A stretch of DNA of 64,000 nucleotides from Akkermansiaceae bacterium (GCA_029866215.1 JARWZU010000088.1:186001-250000); one strand, 5' to 3'; positions 54,001 to 63,684 are shown, counted from the stretch's first letter. Made by a program: numbers and translations. Notes: generated by a model from the letters alone, not told the origin.

Positions 54001-54633
54001 ATGATCCCCGAGAAAAAAAGCGTCGTCATCGTCGAAGACGACCTCCGGCTCCAGCAGCACCTGATCGAAATCATCAAGGGCGCGAATGATATCACCTTTT
54101 TGGGTGCGGTTTCCTCCGCCGAGGAGGCCGAGCTAAAGATCCCCGCGCTCCGGCCTGACGTCGTTCTGATGGACATCAATCTGCCCGGAAAATCAGGCAT
54201 CGACTGCATCCGCGGGCTGAAGAAGCGCCTACCAAAACTCGAAGTAGTGATGCTCACGGCCTACGAGGAGGAGGACAACATTTTTCGGGCGCTGAAGGAG
54301 GGTGCGAGCGGTTATCTCATCAAATCGAGCAATTCGAATGACATTCTTGATGCCATCCGCGACGTGTTCGCCGGCGAGTCTCCGTTCTCTGGCCCCATCG
54401 CGCGGAAGATGGCGATGTATTTCCGGGAAGAGCGGCAAAACCAAGACGAACGTGAAACCCTGTCCCCTCGTGAAACCGAGGTTCTCAAGTTATTGGCCGC
54501 CGGATACATCCACAAGGAAGTGGCGGATCAGCTGGACATCACGGTGCCCACCGTCCGTACCTATGTGAGGCGCATCTGCTATAAACTGCATGTCCGCAGC
54601 AAGGTGGAGGCAATCATCAAATATCTGTCTTGA
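54001..54633 (+). CDS. NarL/LuxR-family response regulator
   Basis: 210 residues. Receiver domain with acidic pocket (VVIVEDDL), phospho-acceptor Asp58 (VVLMDINLPGKSGID), Thr switch (VVMLTAYEEED) and Lys (GYLIKSSN). The C-terminal LuxR helix-turn-helix reads LSPRETEVLKLLAAGYIHKE, then LDITVPTVRTYVRRICYKLHVRSKVEAI. It pairs with the sensor kinase gene 19 bp upstream. Nearby targets could be the divergent GH71/99-like and sulfatase-fusion genes, by inference from position. Confidence 0.94.
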   Translation: MIPEKKSVVIVEDDLRLQQHLIEIIKGANDITFLGAVSSAEEAELKIPALRPDVVLMDINLPGKSGIDCIRGLKKRLPKLEVVMLTAYEEEDNIFRALKEGASGYLIKSSNSNDILDAIRDVFAGESPFSGPIARKMAMYFREERQNQDERETLSPRETEVLKLLAAGYIHKEVADQLDITVPTVRTYVRRICYKLHVRSKVEAIIKYLS

Positions 54634-54725
54634 TCCCCAGACCAGGTTAGGCTCCCTTCGCCCTGTTCTGGAAATCTCGGGGATATCGCGTTCTCCATTT
54701 CCGCCGAAACTGACAGGCGCGTCAC

Positions 54726-56135
54726 TTACGGCGCGGTGGGAGATCCATTTGAGCGCGGTTGGGCTTTTGGGGGACCGGGCGTTGATCGATCGCTGCGATC
54801 GATCTGAGCATTACGGTCGATTTCTGATAGTGACTTCGTATCGTTTTTGATAGAAACGAGTCGATTGGGGACTGATTTTTGCGTGACGCGCTCGCCCCGA
54901 AGCAAGCGACCGCCCTCTCCCGTCAACCAGAGGTAGTGGTCGCTGGGAAGTCCTTCGTAGGTGACGAATGGGTTGGGGCCGACTGGGGGTGTGTTGGTAC
55001 ATTTGAAAATGGCGGTTCCTTCGTCAACCTCGTCGAACATGGCCACATAGATCATCGTGGCTCCTGCCCTTTTGGCACCACTGAACTGGGACCACAGGAA
55101 TTGGCCTTTCAGCCTTGGCGTCCGGTCGAATGCATCCTGCGGGTTCTTGTTGTGCCAACTGAATCCTGGAAAGACCACCGGCAGAAAATCGATGGACCGG
55201 TCGCTGCACCACTTGATATCCGCCGCGTAATACTTGTCGGCATGGGCGCTTGCGTCGGCGGGGGTGGAGTAGCGGCCGGGGGTCCATGGGCTGATGACAT
55301 CGGCAAGTTTCAGTAAGTCATGGAACGCTGGGTCGGTGATGGCATCCCGGTCTTGATTCCGCCACCCCGTGGGTACTCCGAGCATGACCGAGCAGCCGTC
55401 GGCTTTGAAAAAATCGACTAGGGCGCGGCATTCCTGCAGCGTGTACTCTCGCCCGTCATTTAAGCCGATCCCCCAGATCGCGACGAGAGGCTTGCCCTCG
55501 TGATGCAGGTAAGCGGGGTCACGGCCCATTTTCATCTTGTTCCTGAGCATCTTCCAGTCCGCTGAAATCACGGACGTCTCGCCAGCATTGAGTCCGCTTA
55601 GATCGTACATGACCGCGTATGTCCGGCCGTTGAGATTGGCACCTTCCCGGCAATTCGAGAGCACCACGTCCTTGTGATGTCGCAAGGATTCACCTTTCAG
55701 ACCGTTGGCGAAACGTTGCACGAAGACTCCGTCGATGCCGTAGTCGCGCATCCATTTGAAATGCCGCGTGACCGTGGAGCGGTTGTGGGAGCTGAAAACG
55801 ACCGCTGCCTCTCCGTTCGCGTGCTTGAAGCCGGTCGGAAAGCACTCTGCGGGGGTGGCATCGGACATGTCGGGCCACATATCGACGGTGACATTTCCCG
55901 GCGCAAAGGGTTTTGATCCACTGCGCGCCCAGTGGGTCCAGCCGAGACCGGCGCCATCGTCCGGGGTATTGAACCATCCTTGGTAGCCCGCCATCACCTT
56001 GCCCTTCAGGGTCGTGGTATTTACACTTTTGACGCTAGTTCCGGCATACGGAGTCAGGGGATCGACCCGCGCTTCGGCTCCCAGCGATGCTGCGGTAAGA
56101 AAAACCGTGAGAATGAAGAAAGGAACAAATTTCAT
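54726..56135 (-). CDS. Secreted GH71/GH99-like protein
   Basis: From the ATG at 56135 (MKFVPFFILTVFLTAASLGAEA, signal peptide) it has 469 residues. The (beta/alpha)8-type pattern KVMAGYQGWFNTPDDGAGLGWTHW, HFKWMRDYGIDGVFVQRF, YAVMYDLSG, KPLVAIWGIGLNDGR, VISPWTPGRY and FLPVVFPGFSWHN matches the glycoside-hydrolase 71/99-like proteins common in Bacteroidota and Verrucomicrobiota, where relatives cleave alpha-mannans or alpha-glucans. The C-terminal 40 residues are low-complexity. The frame is open further upstream to 56261 but without a signal. It is divergent from the sulfatase fusion across a 315-bp region. Confidence 0.82.
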   Translation of the reverse strand: MKFVPFFILTVFLTAASLGAEARVDPLTPYAGTSVKSVNTTTLKGKVMAGYQGWFNTPDDGAGLGWTHWARSGSKPFAPGNVTVDMWPDMSDATPAECFPTGFKHANGEAAVVFSSHNRSTVTRHFKWMRDYGIDGVFVQRFANGLKGESLRHHKDVVLSNCREGANLNGRTYAVMYDLSGLNAGETSVISADWKMLRNKMKMGRDPAYLHHEGKPLVAIWGIGLNDGREYTLQECRALVDFFKADGCSVMLGVPTGWRNQDRDAITDPAFHDLLKLADVISPWTPGRYSTPADASAHADKYYAADIKWCSDRSIDFLPVVFPGFSWHNKNPQDAFDRTPRLKGQFLWSQFSGAKRAGATMIYVAMFDEVDEGTAIFKCTNTPPVGPNPFVTYEGLPSDHYLWLTGEGGRLLRGERVTQKSVPNRLVSIKNDTKSLSEIDRNAQIDRSDRSTPGPPKAQPRSNGSPTAP

Positions 56136-56223
56136 CGGAAATAGGGTAGAGAGTCGGAGGTTACACTGAATTAAACCAAAGACTGATATAAGTGAAAATT
56201 TGCTACTTTTTGAAAAAGTTGGG

Positions 56224-56355
56224 TAGTCCACAAAACGATGACACTTCCAGCGACCTGACAAGAACTCGTGTTATCTATCAGGCCGAATGAAGCGAGACTC
56301 AACGTCTTGGAACCCCGACTAAAAATATGCGGCGATGTCGTCGCTTTGTGGACTA
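56224..56355. repeat. 132-bp element with 20-bp inverted ends
   Basis: Left end TAGTCCACAAAACGATGACA (56224-56243) and right end TGTCGTCGCTTTGTGGACTA (56336-56355) are inverted copies with 18 of 20 positions matching. The 92 bp between contain no gene. It occupies the divergent promoter region of the GH71/99-like and sulfatase-fusion genes. It could be a non-autonomous mobile element (MITE) or a paired operator; no target-site duplication was recognised. The rest of 56136-56450 shows no gene. Confidence 0.85.
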
Positions 56356-56450
56356 TGTTATGAGCCGCAGTTGTTTAGGCTTAGAGCTGCAATAGTGATA
56401 GATTTATCTCCATCGCATCTTCCGAATGTTTCTGCCCACCAAACCCAACG

Positions 56451-59400
56451 ATGACGCCCATCCAAAAAAGCCACCCGCGCCCCGCTTCTCCACAACGGAA
56501 GCGCACGTTCCTTGGCTCATTGGATGGGCTCCTCGCCGCCATGACGCTAACGCTCACCGCACCCTCCGCCTTCGCTGCCGCCCTCACTTGGGACACGACA
56601 TCAGGTGACGGAGCCACCATTACCGCGGCCAGCGGCAACTGGAACACGACTGCAGGAAACTTGGTCTGGAACAACGCCGTTTCGAACGTGATTTGGAGCC
56701 AGACCTCAGCCACCGACGGCAGCAACACCGCCACTTTTGCCGGCGCAGACGGCACCACCGACCAGTATGTGATCACGCCTGCTGCGCAAATGGCTGCGGA
56801 ATCGATCACCTTCAACAGCAGCGGCTACAAAGTCACCGGCAGCACGCTGGCCATCATGCCGACGACCACCACGAGCGGGGCCATCACCGTCGCCGCTGGC
56901 AAGACCGCCACCATCAATTCCGCCATCGCCTACGCCAACAATGCAGCCGCTGCCATCACGGTGAACGCGGGTTCCACACTCAACCTTGGCGGCGGTGCGA
57001 CCAATTCGCAATACACCTTTTCGGGTGCCGGCACGGTCAACGTGACCGCGGGGTCTTACTCAACCAACACCGGTGCCATCAACGTTGCCACTTTTAACCA
57101 AACGGGCGGCACCTTCAACATCACGCCAGGAAATGGCGTCGGTTACAACATCAACAGCACCACCCAAAACGTCGCCTACAACCTCTCCGGCGGCACCGTG
57201 ACCGTGAACGGCAACGCCTCGACGGCCACCGTCAGCAACGCTCATTTGGGTATCGGAAACGGGACCAGCGTCAACACATCCGCCTTGAATGTGAGCGGCA
57301 CCGGCGTCTTGAACGTGGGCACCACCGCCAGCCGTTCCGGCGAGATTCGCATCGGAAATACCGCCGCATCCAACGGTACGCTCAATGTGACGGGTGGCAC
57401 GGTCACCGTTGGCACCGGCAGCGCGACCAACCAGATTTACTTCCACAAGGCCGGGTCAAACTCGGGCTTCACCGCCGCGATGACCCAGTCCGCCGGCACG
57501 GTGACGACTAACGGCATCCAGTTCGGAGGTTCCACGGGTGCTACCACCTATATTGCCAACTCAGCAGCGAACTTAACCCTCAGCGGCGGCAGTCTTTACA
57601 TCGGTGCGGCAGGGATCACCAAAGGTACGGACGCCAGCGCCCTCGCAACCACCATCAAGCTACAAGGCGGCACACTGGGTGCCGAACAAAACTGGACCTC
57701 CTCGCTCGACATGAAACTGGGCACCACCACCGGCGGGCCCACCTTTCTAGCAGCTACCAGCAGTGCCGTTTCCAAAAACATCACCCTCTCGGGCGTGCTT
57801 TCGGATGATAGTTCAGTCAACGGCAAACTCACCAAGACCGGTGCCGGTAATCTGACACTCGCTGGCGCGAACACCTACACGGGCCCTACCACCATCAGCG
57901 CAGGCACCTTGACCTTGGGCGCGAGCAACGTGCTGCCGAACGCATCGGCCGTTTCGATCGCTGCCGCCACCCTCAACGCGGCGACATTTGCCGACACCGC
58001 CGGAACCCTCGACGTCACCGCTGCCACTTCCACCATCAACCTAGGCGCCGGAGCCGCGCTCGCGTTTGCGAACAGCAGCGCGATCGACTGGACCGGTGGC
58101 ACCCTGACCCTCACCGGGACTTTCACTTCGGGCTCCTCCCTGCGCTTCGGCACCACCAGCGGAGGATTGACCGCCACCCAACTCGGTAAGATCACCGCAA
58201 GCGGTTCTCCGACCTTCACCCTAAACGCAAACGGCTATCTGGTGGACAACACATCTCCACCGGCCAGCGACGCGGTCTTGAGCTTCGGCAACAGCGGCAC
58301 CGGGTTCGGGCCCACGCCGCCCTACATTCTCTCGGGAAGTAACACCGCGCCGATTTCCCTAACCTTTTCCATCAATGGCACCGGCGTGATTTCCCTCAAC
58401 GCCTCCACCACCAGCTCCAGCACCATTTTTATCAACATGGTAAACGAGTGGGATAGCAGTGATGTCGGAACGGTGACGAATTCTGCTTGGTTCAATACAT
58501 CCTTCACTCTAACGGGAAGCGGATCCGGCGGAGCAAACCTCGCCATCACCGAGAACGGCGGCGGCGGCATCGGCATCCAGGGCGAAAATACCAACCGGGT
58601 CGATGGCCTGAACTACGGCACGGACGGCACGACATCCACCCCGGAAACCCTGACGTGGACGCTCAGTGGTGCGCCAGCCGGCATGGCGCTCACCTTGAAA
58701 AACTGGTCCTACGTCGAGGGCAACGGCTCAGACATCCGGGTCTCGAACGGAACGACAAATGCCGACTTCCCGAACATGTCGGGTGCCACGGGAACGCTGA
58801 GCCTCCCTGCTGATTTTGTGCTCAACAATGGTGGTTCGCTTACTTTCAAAGAAATTCCCGGAATTGGGCTAACAGATGGCGCGAGCATCGCCGGCTTCAC
58901 TTTTGCGGTGGTCGCATCTTCCGCGCCTCCTGGGTCCGGAGGATTTGACAACGGCGCGGGAAACAACCTGTGGACCAACGCCACTAACTGGAGCCCCGAT
59001 GGCGTGCCTGCGTCTCCTACCGATGCCGTCATCGATGGCTACGATGTCATTCTCAACAGCGCGGCAGCCACCGGCCCGGACGAACTCCTGATCACCAACG
59101 GTTCGCTCACCGTGACCGGCAGCGGCGCGCTGACGATGCGCGCCATGACCCTCGGCCGCGACCTCACTAAAACCGTCCGCCTCGTCATCCATGGCTCAGG
59201 CGTGTCCTTCGGCTATTCCGGCTCATCCGCTACCGACGAGTTCGCGGTGGGTTCTGCCGCCACCGTGGAAACCAAGCCCGACTCGGGCGGCAGCGAGCCG
59301 CTTGAACTCGGGGCCGCCAAACTGGTCCTCGACGTCGGGTCAGAGTGGCTTCTCGATGGCACTCATTTCACCGGCCCCTACAACATCGGCGACCGTTTCG

Positions 59401-61781
59401 TGCTGGCGAACTTCGGATCACTCTCCGGCAGCACGGCAGCCATGCGCACCCGAAATTTCGACCTACCTTCCACTCGTCGGCTCGAATTGGTCGCCACCGC
59501 CACCTCGATTTACTACGAGGTGAAGACCCAGACCGCCGCCGTCGGGCCGAATATCATCATCATCAACACCGACGACCAGGCCGCCGACCAGCACTACGGT
59601 TTTGATGGCAGGAATTGCATTACACCGACGCTGGACTCACTCGTTTCCACTGGTCTGAAATTCAACTTGGCATTCTGCGCCGCGTCCGTATGCGGCGCCT
59701 CACGCTACTCGCTGCTCACCAGTCGTTGGCCCTCGCGAAATACCAGCGACACCTTCATATCTCGCTACCCACTCGGAACACTCGGCCGCTTCGGCGTGTC
59801 GGACACCGAGCTGGAGCATGACGGCCAAAACATCGGTGCATGGCTGCAGCAGGCCGGCTACCGCACCGGCTTTGTCGGGAAATCCCACGTGCTCGATGAC
59901 GACTTGAACTTTACCAGCAATTGGGCATCCAAGGGACTCATCACCTACGGCCAGACGGACGATCCGGCCACCAATGCCACGGTCAACGCGGCCATGCAGC
60001 ACAACCACCGCGTCGTCTGCCAGAACATGCGCACGCTGGGATACGATTATGTCGACGGCTTCTACCACGCCAATCTCAAGGAACTCTATAATAATAAGCT
60101 GAACGTCCACAACCAAGAGTGGATCACCAGCCGCGCCCTGAAATTCATCGATGAAAACCGCAACGAGCCTTTCTTCCTCTACATGGCGCCCACCATCAAC
60201 CACGGGCCGGTCAACGATAGCCTCACCACCGACCTGAACGCCGACCCGCGCTACACCAGCGCCGGCTACCTGCCCAACGAGGACTACTCGTTCATGCCGA
60301 CGCGCGCGTCGATCATCTCTCAGGTGAACGCCGCTGGCAAAGCACTCATCACCGCTCGCGAGACCTGGATCGACTACTCGGTCAAGGCCATCCTCGACAA
60401 GCTCACCGCCTACGGCATCCGCAACAACACGCTGATCATTTTCACCTCCGACCACGGCGAGAAGACGCTCTCCAGCCCAACGATCTGGGGCAAAACCTCG
60501 CTCTACGACTTGGGCATGAAGGTGCCTCTGGTGATGAATTGGCCAAATGGCATCGCCTCACCCGGTCGTGCGTACAACGAATTGGTCAGCCACGTGGACA
60601 TCGGATCGACGCTGCTTGCACTCGCGGGGGCCTCCAACCTACCGACCCGACCGGTGGATGGTGTCAGTCTGGTGCCGGTGCTCAACGGTAGCAGCGCGGC
60701 GGTGCGGAGCGACGTCTTCGGCGAGATGGGCTACGCCCGCGGCGTTCGCACCAAGACCCACAAATACATCGCCGTTCGCTACACCCCGTCGATTTACACC
60801 CAGATCGCGAGTGGCTATCGTTGGCCGGAATACAACGCCAGTACAACGACGGGAGGAACCGTCCCGCGACCCTATTACATCAACAACAGCGGTCTTGGTG
60901 GGGGCGTCGCGATGACCAACTCGACCTATTTCGATGACGACCAACTCTACAACCTAACCACCGATCCGAACGAAAACACCAATATCTATGGTCAAGAGCC
61001 CGCCACCACCTACGACCTCAAGAAACGCCTCGCCAGCTACATCGGCGGGATTCCCAACCGCCCGTTTCGGCAGTTTAGCGACAACTCCAAGGAGTTCTCA
61101 CCCACGCCGACTGCAACGCCCCAACCGCCGCAGTCACTTCAAGGGCAGTTCCAAGGAGTCAACCAAGTCAAACTCGACTGGACCGACGCCGCCAACAGCG
61201 AGCTTGGATACATCATTCAAAAATCCGTCAACGGAGGCCCATTCCAGATCATCGATGAAAAACCATCCGGAGTCACCACCAGCACTGTCTCGGTGAACGC
61301 GGGCGTGGAGGACATCGTTCTGCAAGTTTCCGCCTACAATTCGCTAGGCGATGCGGGTGCGGTGAATCCGGTGGATCTGCTCACGCCGAACTCCTGGCGT
61401 TTCAGAACCTTTGGCACCGCCGATCCGACTCTCATCGCGCCGGCCAGCCAGTGGAGCGCCGATGCCGACGGCGACGGACAAACGAATTTGTGGGAGTATG
61501 CCTTCGCGACCAATCCCCTCGCGTCGTCCTCGGTCGCGCGTTCCGAGGGCCGAATCACCGCGCAAGGCCAGGACTCTTATCTGGAATACTTGGTGCCCCG
61601 TGACGCCCGCAGAAATATTCAGATCGTTGGCGCCGTATCGGAGGATCTCATCACGTGGTTGAAAGGCGCGCCAGCCTGTGTGGTGGCCGAGGATACCCCG
61701 ACCCACCTGCTTTTTCGTTGCGCCTCGCCTGTCAAAGACCATCCCAAGCAGTTCATCCGGGCTGAAATCGCACAGCCATAA
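56451..61781 (+). CDS. Giant surface protein: beta-strand repeats fused to a sulfatase
   Basis: 1776 residues. Signal peptide (residues about 25-43). Residues 45-700: Gly/Ser/Thr/Asn-rich beta-helix repeats with autotransporter-associated motifs (GAGNLTLAGANTYTGPTTIS). 700-860: a beta domain of unknown family. About 865-1030: another repeat block (NNLWTNATNWSPDGVP). About 1033-1540: a sulfatase domain with metal ligands (NIIIINTDDQ), modification motif VCGASRYSLLTSR (C-x-A-x-R type), VGKSHVLDD and IFTSDHGEKT. Then a fibronectin-III-like module (VKLDWTDAANSELGYIIQKS) and a calcium-type repeat (DADGDGQTNLWEYAF). No outer-membrane barrel and no PEP-CTERM tail. It probably displays a sulfatase at or beyond the cell surface. 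Confidence 0.88.
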   Translation: MTPIQKSHPRPASPQRKRTFLGSLDGLLAAMTLTLTAPSAFAAALTWDTTSGDGATITAASGNWNTTAGNLVWNNAVSNVIWSQTSATDGSNTATFAGADGTTDQYVITPAAQMAAESITFNSSGYKVTGSTLAIMPTTTTSGAITVAAGKTATINSAIAYANNAAAAITVNAGSTLNLGGGATNSQYTFSGAGTVNVTAGSYSTNTGAINVATFNQTGGTFNITPGNGVGYNINSTTQNVAYNLSGGTVTVNGNASTATVSNAHLGIGNGTSVNTSALNVSGTGVLNVGTTASRSGEIRIGNTAASNGTLNVTGGTVTVGTGSATNQIYFHKAGSNSGFTAAMTQSAGTVTTNGIQFGGSTGATTYIANSAANLTLSGGSLYIGAAGITKGTDASALATTIKLQGGTLGAEQNWTSSLDMKLGTTTGGPTFLAATSSAVSKNITLSGVLSDDSSVNGKLTKTGAGNLTLAGANTYTGPTTISAGTLTLGASNVLPNASAVSIAAATLNAATFADTAGTLDVTAATSTINLGAGAALAFANSSAIDWTGGTLTLTGTFTSGSSLRFGTTSGGLTATQLGKITASGSPTFTLNANGYLVDNTSPPASDAVLSFGNSGTGFGPTPPYILSGSNTAPISLTFSINGTGVISLNASTTSSSTIFINMVNEWDSSDVGTVTNSAWFNTSFTLTGSGSGGANLAITENGGGGIGIQGENTNRVDGLNYGTDGTTSTPETLTWTLSGAPAGMALTLKNWSYVEGNGSDIRVSNGTTNADFPNMSGATGTLSLPADFVLNNGGSLTFKEIPGIGLTDGASIAGFTFAVVASSAPPGSGGFDNGAGNNLWTNATNWSPDGVPASPTDAVIDGYDVILNSAAATGPDELLITNGSLTVTGSGALTMRAMTLGRDLTKTVRLVIHGSGVSFGYSGSSATDEFAVGSAATVETKPDSGGSEPLELGAAKLVLDVGSEWLLDGTHFTGPYNIGDRFVLANFGSLSGSTAAMRTRNFDLPSTRRLELVATATSIYYEVKTQTAAVGPNIIIINTDDQAADQHYGFDGRNCITPTLDSLVSTGLKFNLAFCAASVCGASRYSLLTSRWPSRNTSDTFISRYPLGTLGRFGVSDTELEHDGQNIGAWLQQAGYRTGFVGKSHVLDDDLNFTSNWASKGLITYGQTDDPATNATVNAAMQHNHRVVCQNMRTLGYDYVDGFYHANLKELYNNKLNVHNQEWITSRALKFIDENRNEPFFLYMAPTINHGPVNDSLTTDLNADPRYTSAGYLPNEDYSFMPTRASIISQVNAAGKALITARETWIDYSVKAILDKLTAYGIRNNTLIIFTSDHGEKTLSSPTIWGKTSLYDLGMKVPLVMNWPNGIASPGRAYNELVSHVDIGSTLLALAGASNLPTRPVDGVSLVPVLNGSSAAVRSDVFGEMGYARGVRTKTHKYIAVRYTPSIYTQIASGYRWPEYNASTTTGGTVPRPYYINNSGLGGGVAMTNSTYFDDDQLYNLTTDPNENTNIYGQEPATTYDLKKRLASYIGGIPNRPFRQFSDNSKEFSPTPTATPQPPQSLQGQFQGVNQVKLDWTDAANSELGYIIQKSVNGGPFQIIDEKPSGVTTSTVSVNAGVEDIVLQVSAYNSLGDAGAVNPVDLLTPNSWRFRTFGTADPTLIAPASQWSADADGDGQTNLWEYAFATNPLASSSVARSEGRITAQGQDSYLEYLVPRDARRNIQIVGAVSEDLITWLKGAPACVVAEDTPTHLLFRCASPVKDHPKQFIRAEIAQP

Positions 61782-61786
61782 ATTCG

Positions 61787-62509
61787 ATGAATCCTATGAA
61801 TCCCACAAACCGTCCATCCCTAAGCGAAATCAAGCCGCGAGCCTCGACAAAAGGCTTCACCCTCGTCGAGCTCTTGGTCGTCATCACCATCATTGTGGTA
61901 CTTGCCGCTCTCACGACCGTCGGCATCGCGAAAATCAGATCCGCGGCGCGGGGGGCCACCTGCACTTCCAACCTCCGGCAGATCGGGGCGGCCATGCTTT
62001 CCTATGCGTCCGATAACAACAGCCAGTTGCCACCGCTCGAAGATAGAACCGGAGCTGGCGATAGCCTATTGGGGATCTGGCCAAAGATCATCGCAGATGG
62101 CGGGTATCTCCCCAGAGTCACCAATAGCAAAGGCATACTTTCCTGCGGTGCCGGCGCCTGGGCTTGCTCAGACTGCACCGTCGTGCAAACCAATTACCAA
62201 GGCTACGGCGTGGCTGAAGGAACTGTCATGAAAGTAAAAAAATCATCAGAGCCCGATGCAAAGGCTTCGACCCTCCTCCAGATCCCTAATCCCGAACGAA
62301 CATGGTTAGTGGGGGATGTGGCCAACCAAGCGCCCGATCTCAAAACAGGCTGGTACGCAACATGGGCAAATCCCTCGAGGTGGGGCGCACGCACTCCTGC
62401 CGCGCGTCACTCGAAAAAGGTCAACGTCTGCATGGTAGACGGACACGTGGAAAGCCTGACGCTGAAGGAACTGCAAGCGCCGGACAAGAACTATACGATG
62501 TACAAATAG
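61787..62509 (+). CDS. Prepilin-type N-methylation protein (pseudopilin-like)
   Basis: 240 residues. After a basic leader comes the type IV prepilin signal GFTLVELLVVITIIVVLAALTT, cut after Gly and methylated on Phe in known systems; Glu5 is present. The globular part has SNLRQIGAAMLSYASDNNSQLPP and the C-terminal HSKKVNVCMVDGHVESL, the H-x-DG pattern typical of the abundant secreted pseudopilin-like proteins of Lentisphaerota, Planctomycetota and Verrucomicrobiota. It starts 6 bp after the sulfatase-fusion stop, so both are probably co-transcribed. Confidence 0.9.
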   Translation: MNPMNPTNRPSLSEIKPRASTKGFTLVELLVVITIIVVLAALTTVGIAKIRSAARGATCTSNLRQIGAAMLSYASDNNSQLPPLEDRTGAGDSLLGIWPKIIADGGYLPRVTNSKGILSCGAGAWACSDCTVVQTNYQGYGVAEGTVMKVKKSSEPDAKASTLLQIPNPERTWLVGDVANQAPDLKTGWYATWANPSRWGARTPAARHSKKVNVCMVDGHVESLTLKELQAPDKNYTMYK

Positions 62510-62521
62510 TGGAGGGTCCGT

Positions 62522-62968
62522 TCAGCGCTTATTCTTTTTGCTGCCCGATTTCTCGGCATCGACCGATAGATCCACCGTCCGATCAATTGTTTTCCCGTTA
62601 GGTCCGGTTGGAAAGATCACACAAGAACAGTTGTTGTTCGCCACCGGCCAGCGGGTCGTGGCGATGGGCTTGTCTCCCGCGTCGCCGCGCTCGCTCCTGG
62701 TGATGTTGTAGTAGTGGTTTTCACTGGGTTCGGTGGGGCGAGACTTGGTGGCCTCCCCCGCTTCAAGCACGAGTTCGGTGGCACCGAGATTCAAAACCAC
62801 GGATTTCGCGGATCGTTTGATGAAAAAATAATTGCCCGCTTTGAACGAGTCATCGTCGAACCGGACGGCGAAGGACCTGAGTCCGGCGGGTTTTTCCTGA
62901 GCCAGCACGACGGCGAAGGACCGGCCTTCGATGGGTTTGTTTGATTTCTTGATTTTAAAAAAGGCAAT
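62522..62968 (-). pseudogene. 5'-truncated paralogue of the adjacent secreted protein
   Basis: The frame is open from just after the TGA of the upstream gene (62969-62971), in the same frame, to 62522. The product, from EGRSFAVVLAQEKPAG on, resembles the second half of the neighbour (EGRDFIILLEPAGATYKV): both continue with a beta-rich region, an SRP/APSRGEKPFY-type versus SENHYYNITRSE segment and a RWPxxxN motif. The first about 75 residues, including a signal peptide, are missing. A GTG at 62908 could start a 128-residue product. Either a decayed duplicate or a gene with an unusual start. Confidence 0.6.
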
Positions 62969-63658
62969 TCATTCGGCGGAAGCCATGGGCATCAGCCGCT
63001 CGTCCACCGCCTGATAAGTCAGGTTTCCCGCCTCGTTGCGATAGATGAAGGCGTAGCAGCGGACATTGTCGCGATGCGGCCAGCGGGAGTTGAAGAAGGG
63101 CCTGACCTTGCCGTTATCGGACTGATAGAGGGTGGCCTGATAGAAGGGCTTTTCACCGCGGCTGGGAGCCTTGGCGAACACGGCCATCCGCGGTTTGATC
63201 AGCGTTTTTTCCGATCCGAGAACCGCCATGACGGGGGTCTCCGAGGCGTTGAAAAACAGCGTGCTGTCCGCGCCGAAACGGGACTCTCCGCCATTGACGA
63301 GATGGACCTTGTAAGTGGCTCCGGCAGGTTCCAGCAGGATGATGAAATCTCTGCCCTCCGCCGGCAGCACGACGTTTGCAACGGCGCGGAAGCCGGATTC
63401 CTGCTTGGTGTCCGGAACCGCGAGGGCGAAGTCAAGGGTGCTGGGCTTGAACGGCTCACTGAGGCCGCGCGCGCCGATCTGGACCGCTGCGCCGGCCACG
63501 CCGCCGGACAGCGGCTGGAGCTTGACGATGGGCCCGCCCGGGACGAGCAGCATGGCTCGAACGCCTGCCGTCTTGGGCTCCGCGGCGGCGGTTAAGGAGC
63601 CTGAGAAACAGGCGGCGACCAGAAAGAAGTTGAACAAGTGGCGGAACATGGAGCTCAA
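62969..63658 (-). CDS. Secreted protein of unknown function, Verru_Chthon-linked
   Basis: 229 residues with a signal peptide (FRHLFNFFLVAACFSGSLTAAA). The mature part is beta-rich (VRAMLLVPGGPIVKLQPLSGG; EGRDFIILLEPAGATYKVHL; NSRWPHRDNVRCYAFIYRNE). No family is recognised. It starts 26 bp after the partial Verru_Chthon cassette protein A gene and is followed, in frame after its TGA, by a truncated paralogue, so the three belong to one leftward transcription unit. Confidence 0.72.
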   Translation of the reverse strand: MSSMFRHLFNFFLVAACFSGSLTAAAEPKTAGVRAMLLVPGGPIVKLQPLSGGVAGAAVQIGARGLSEPFKPSTLDFALAVPDTKQESGFRAVANVVLPAEGRDFIILLEPAGATYKVHLVNGGESRFGADSTLFFNASETPVMAVLGSEKTLIKPRMAVFAKAPSRGEKPFYQATLYQSDNGKVRPFFNSRWPHRDNVRCYAFIYRNEAGNLTYQAVDERLMPMASAE

Positions 63659-63684
63659 GGAATGTCGGGGTTGTTTGCGTGGCT

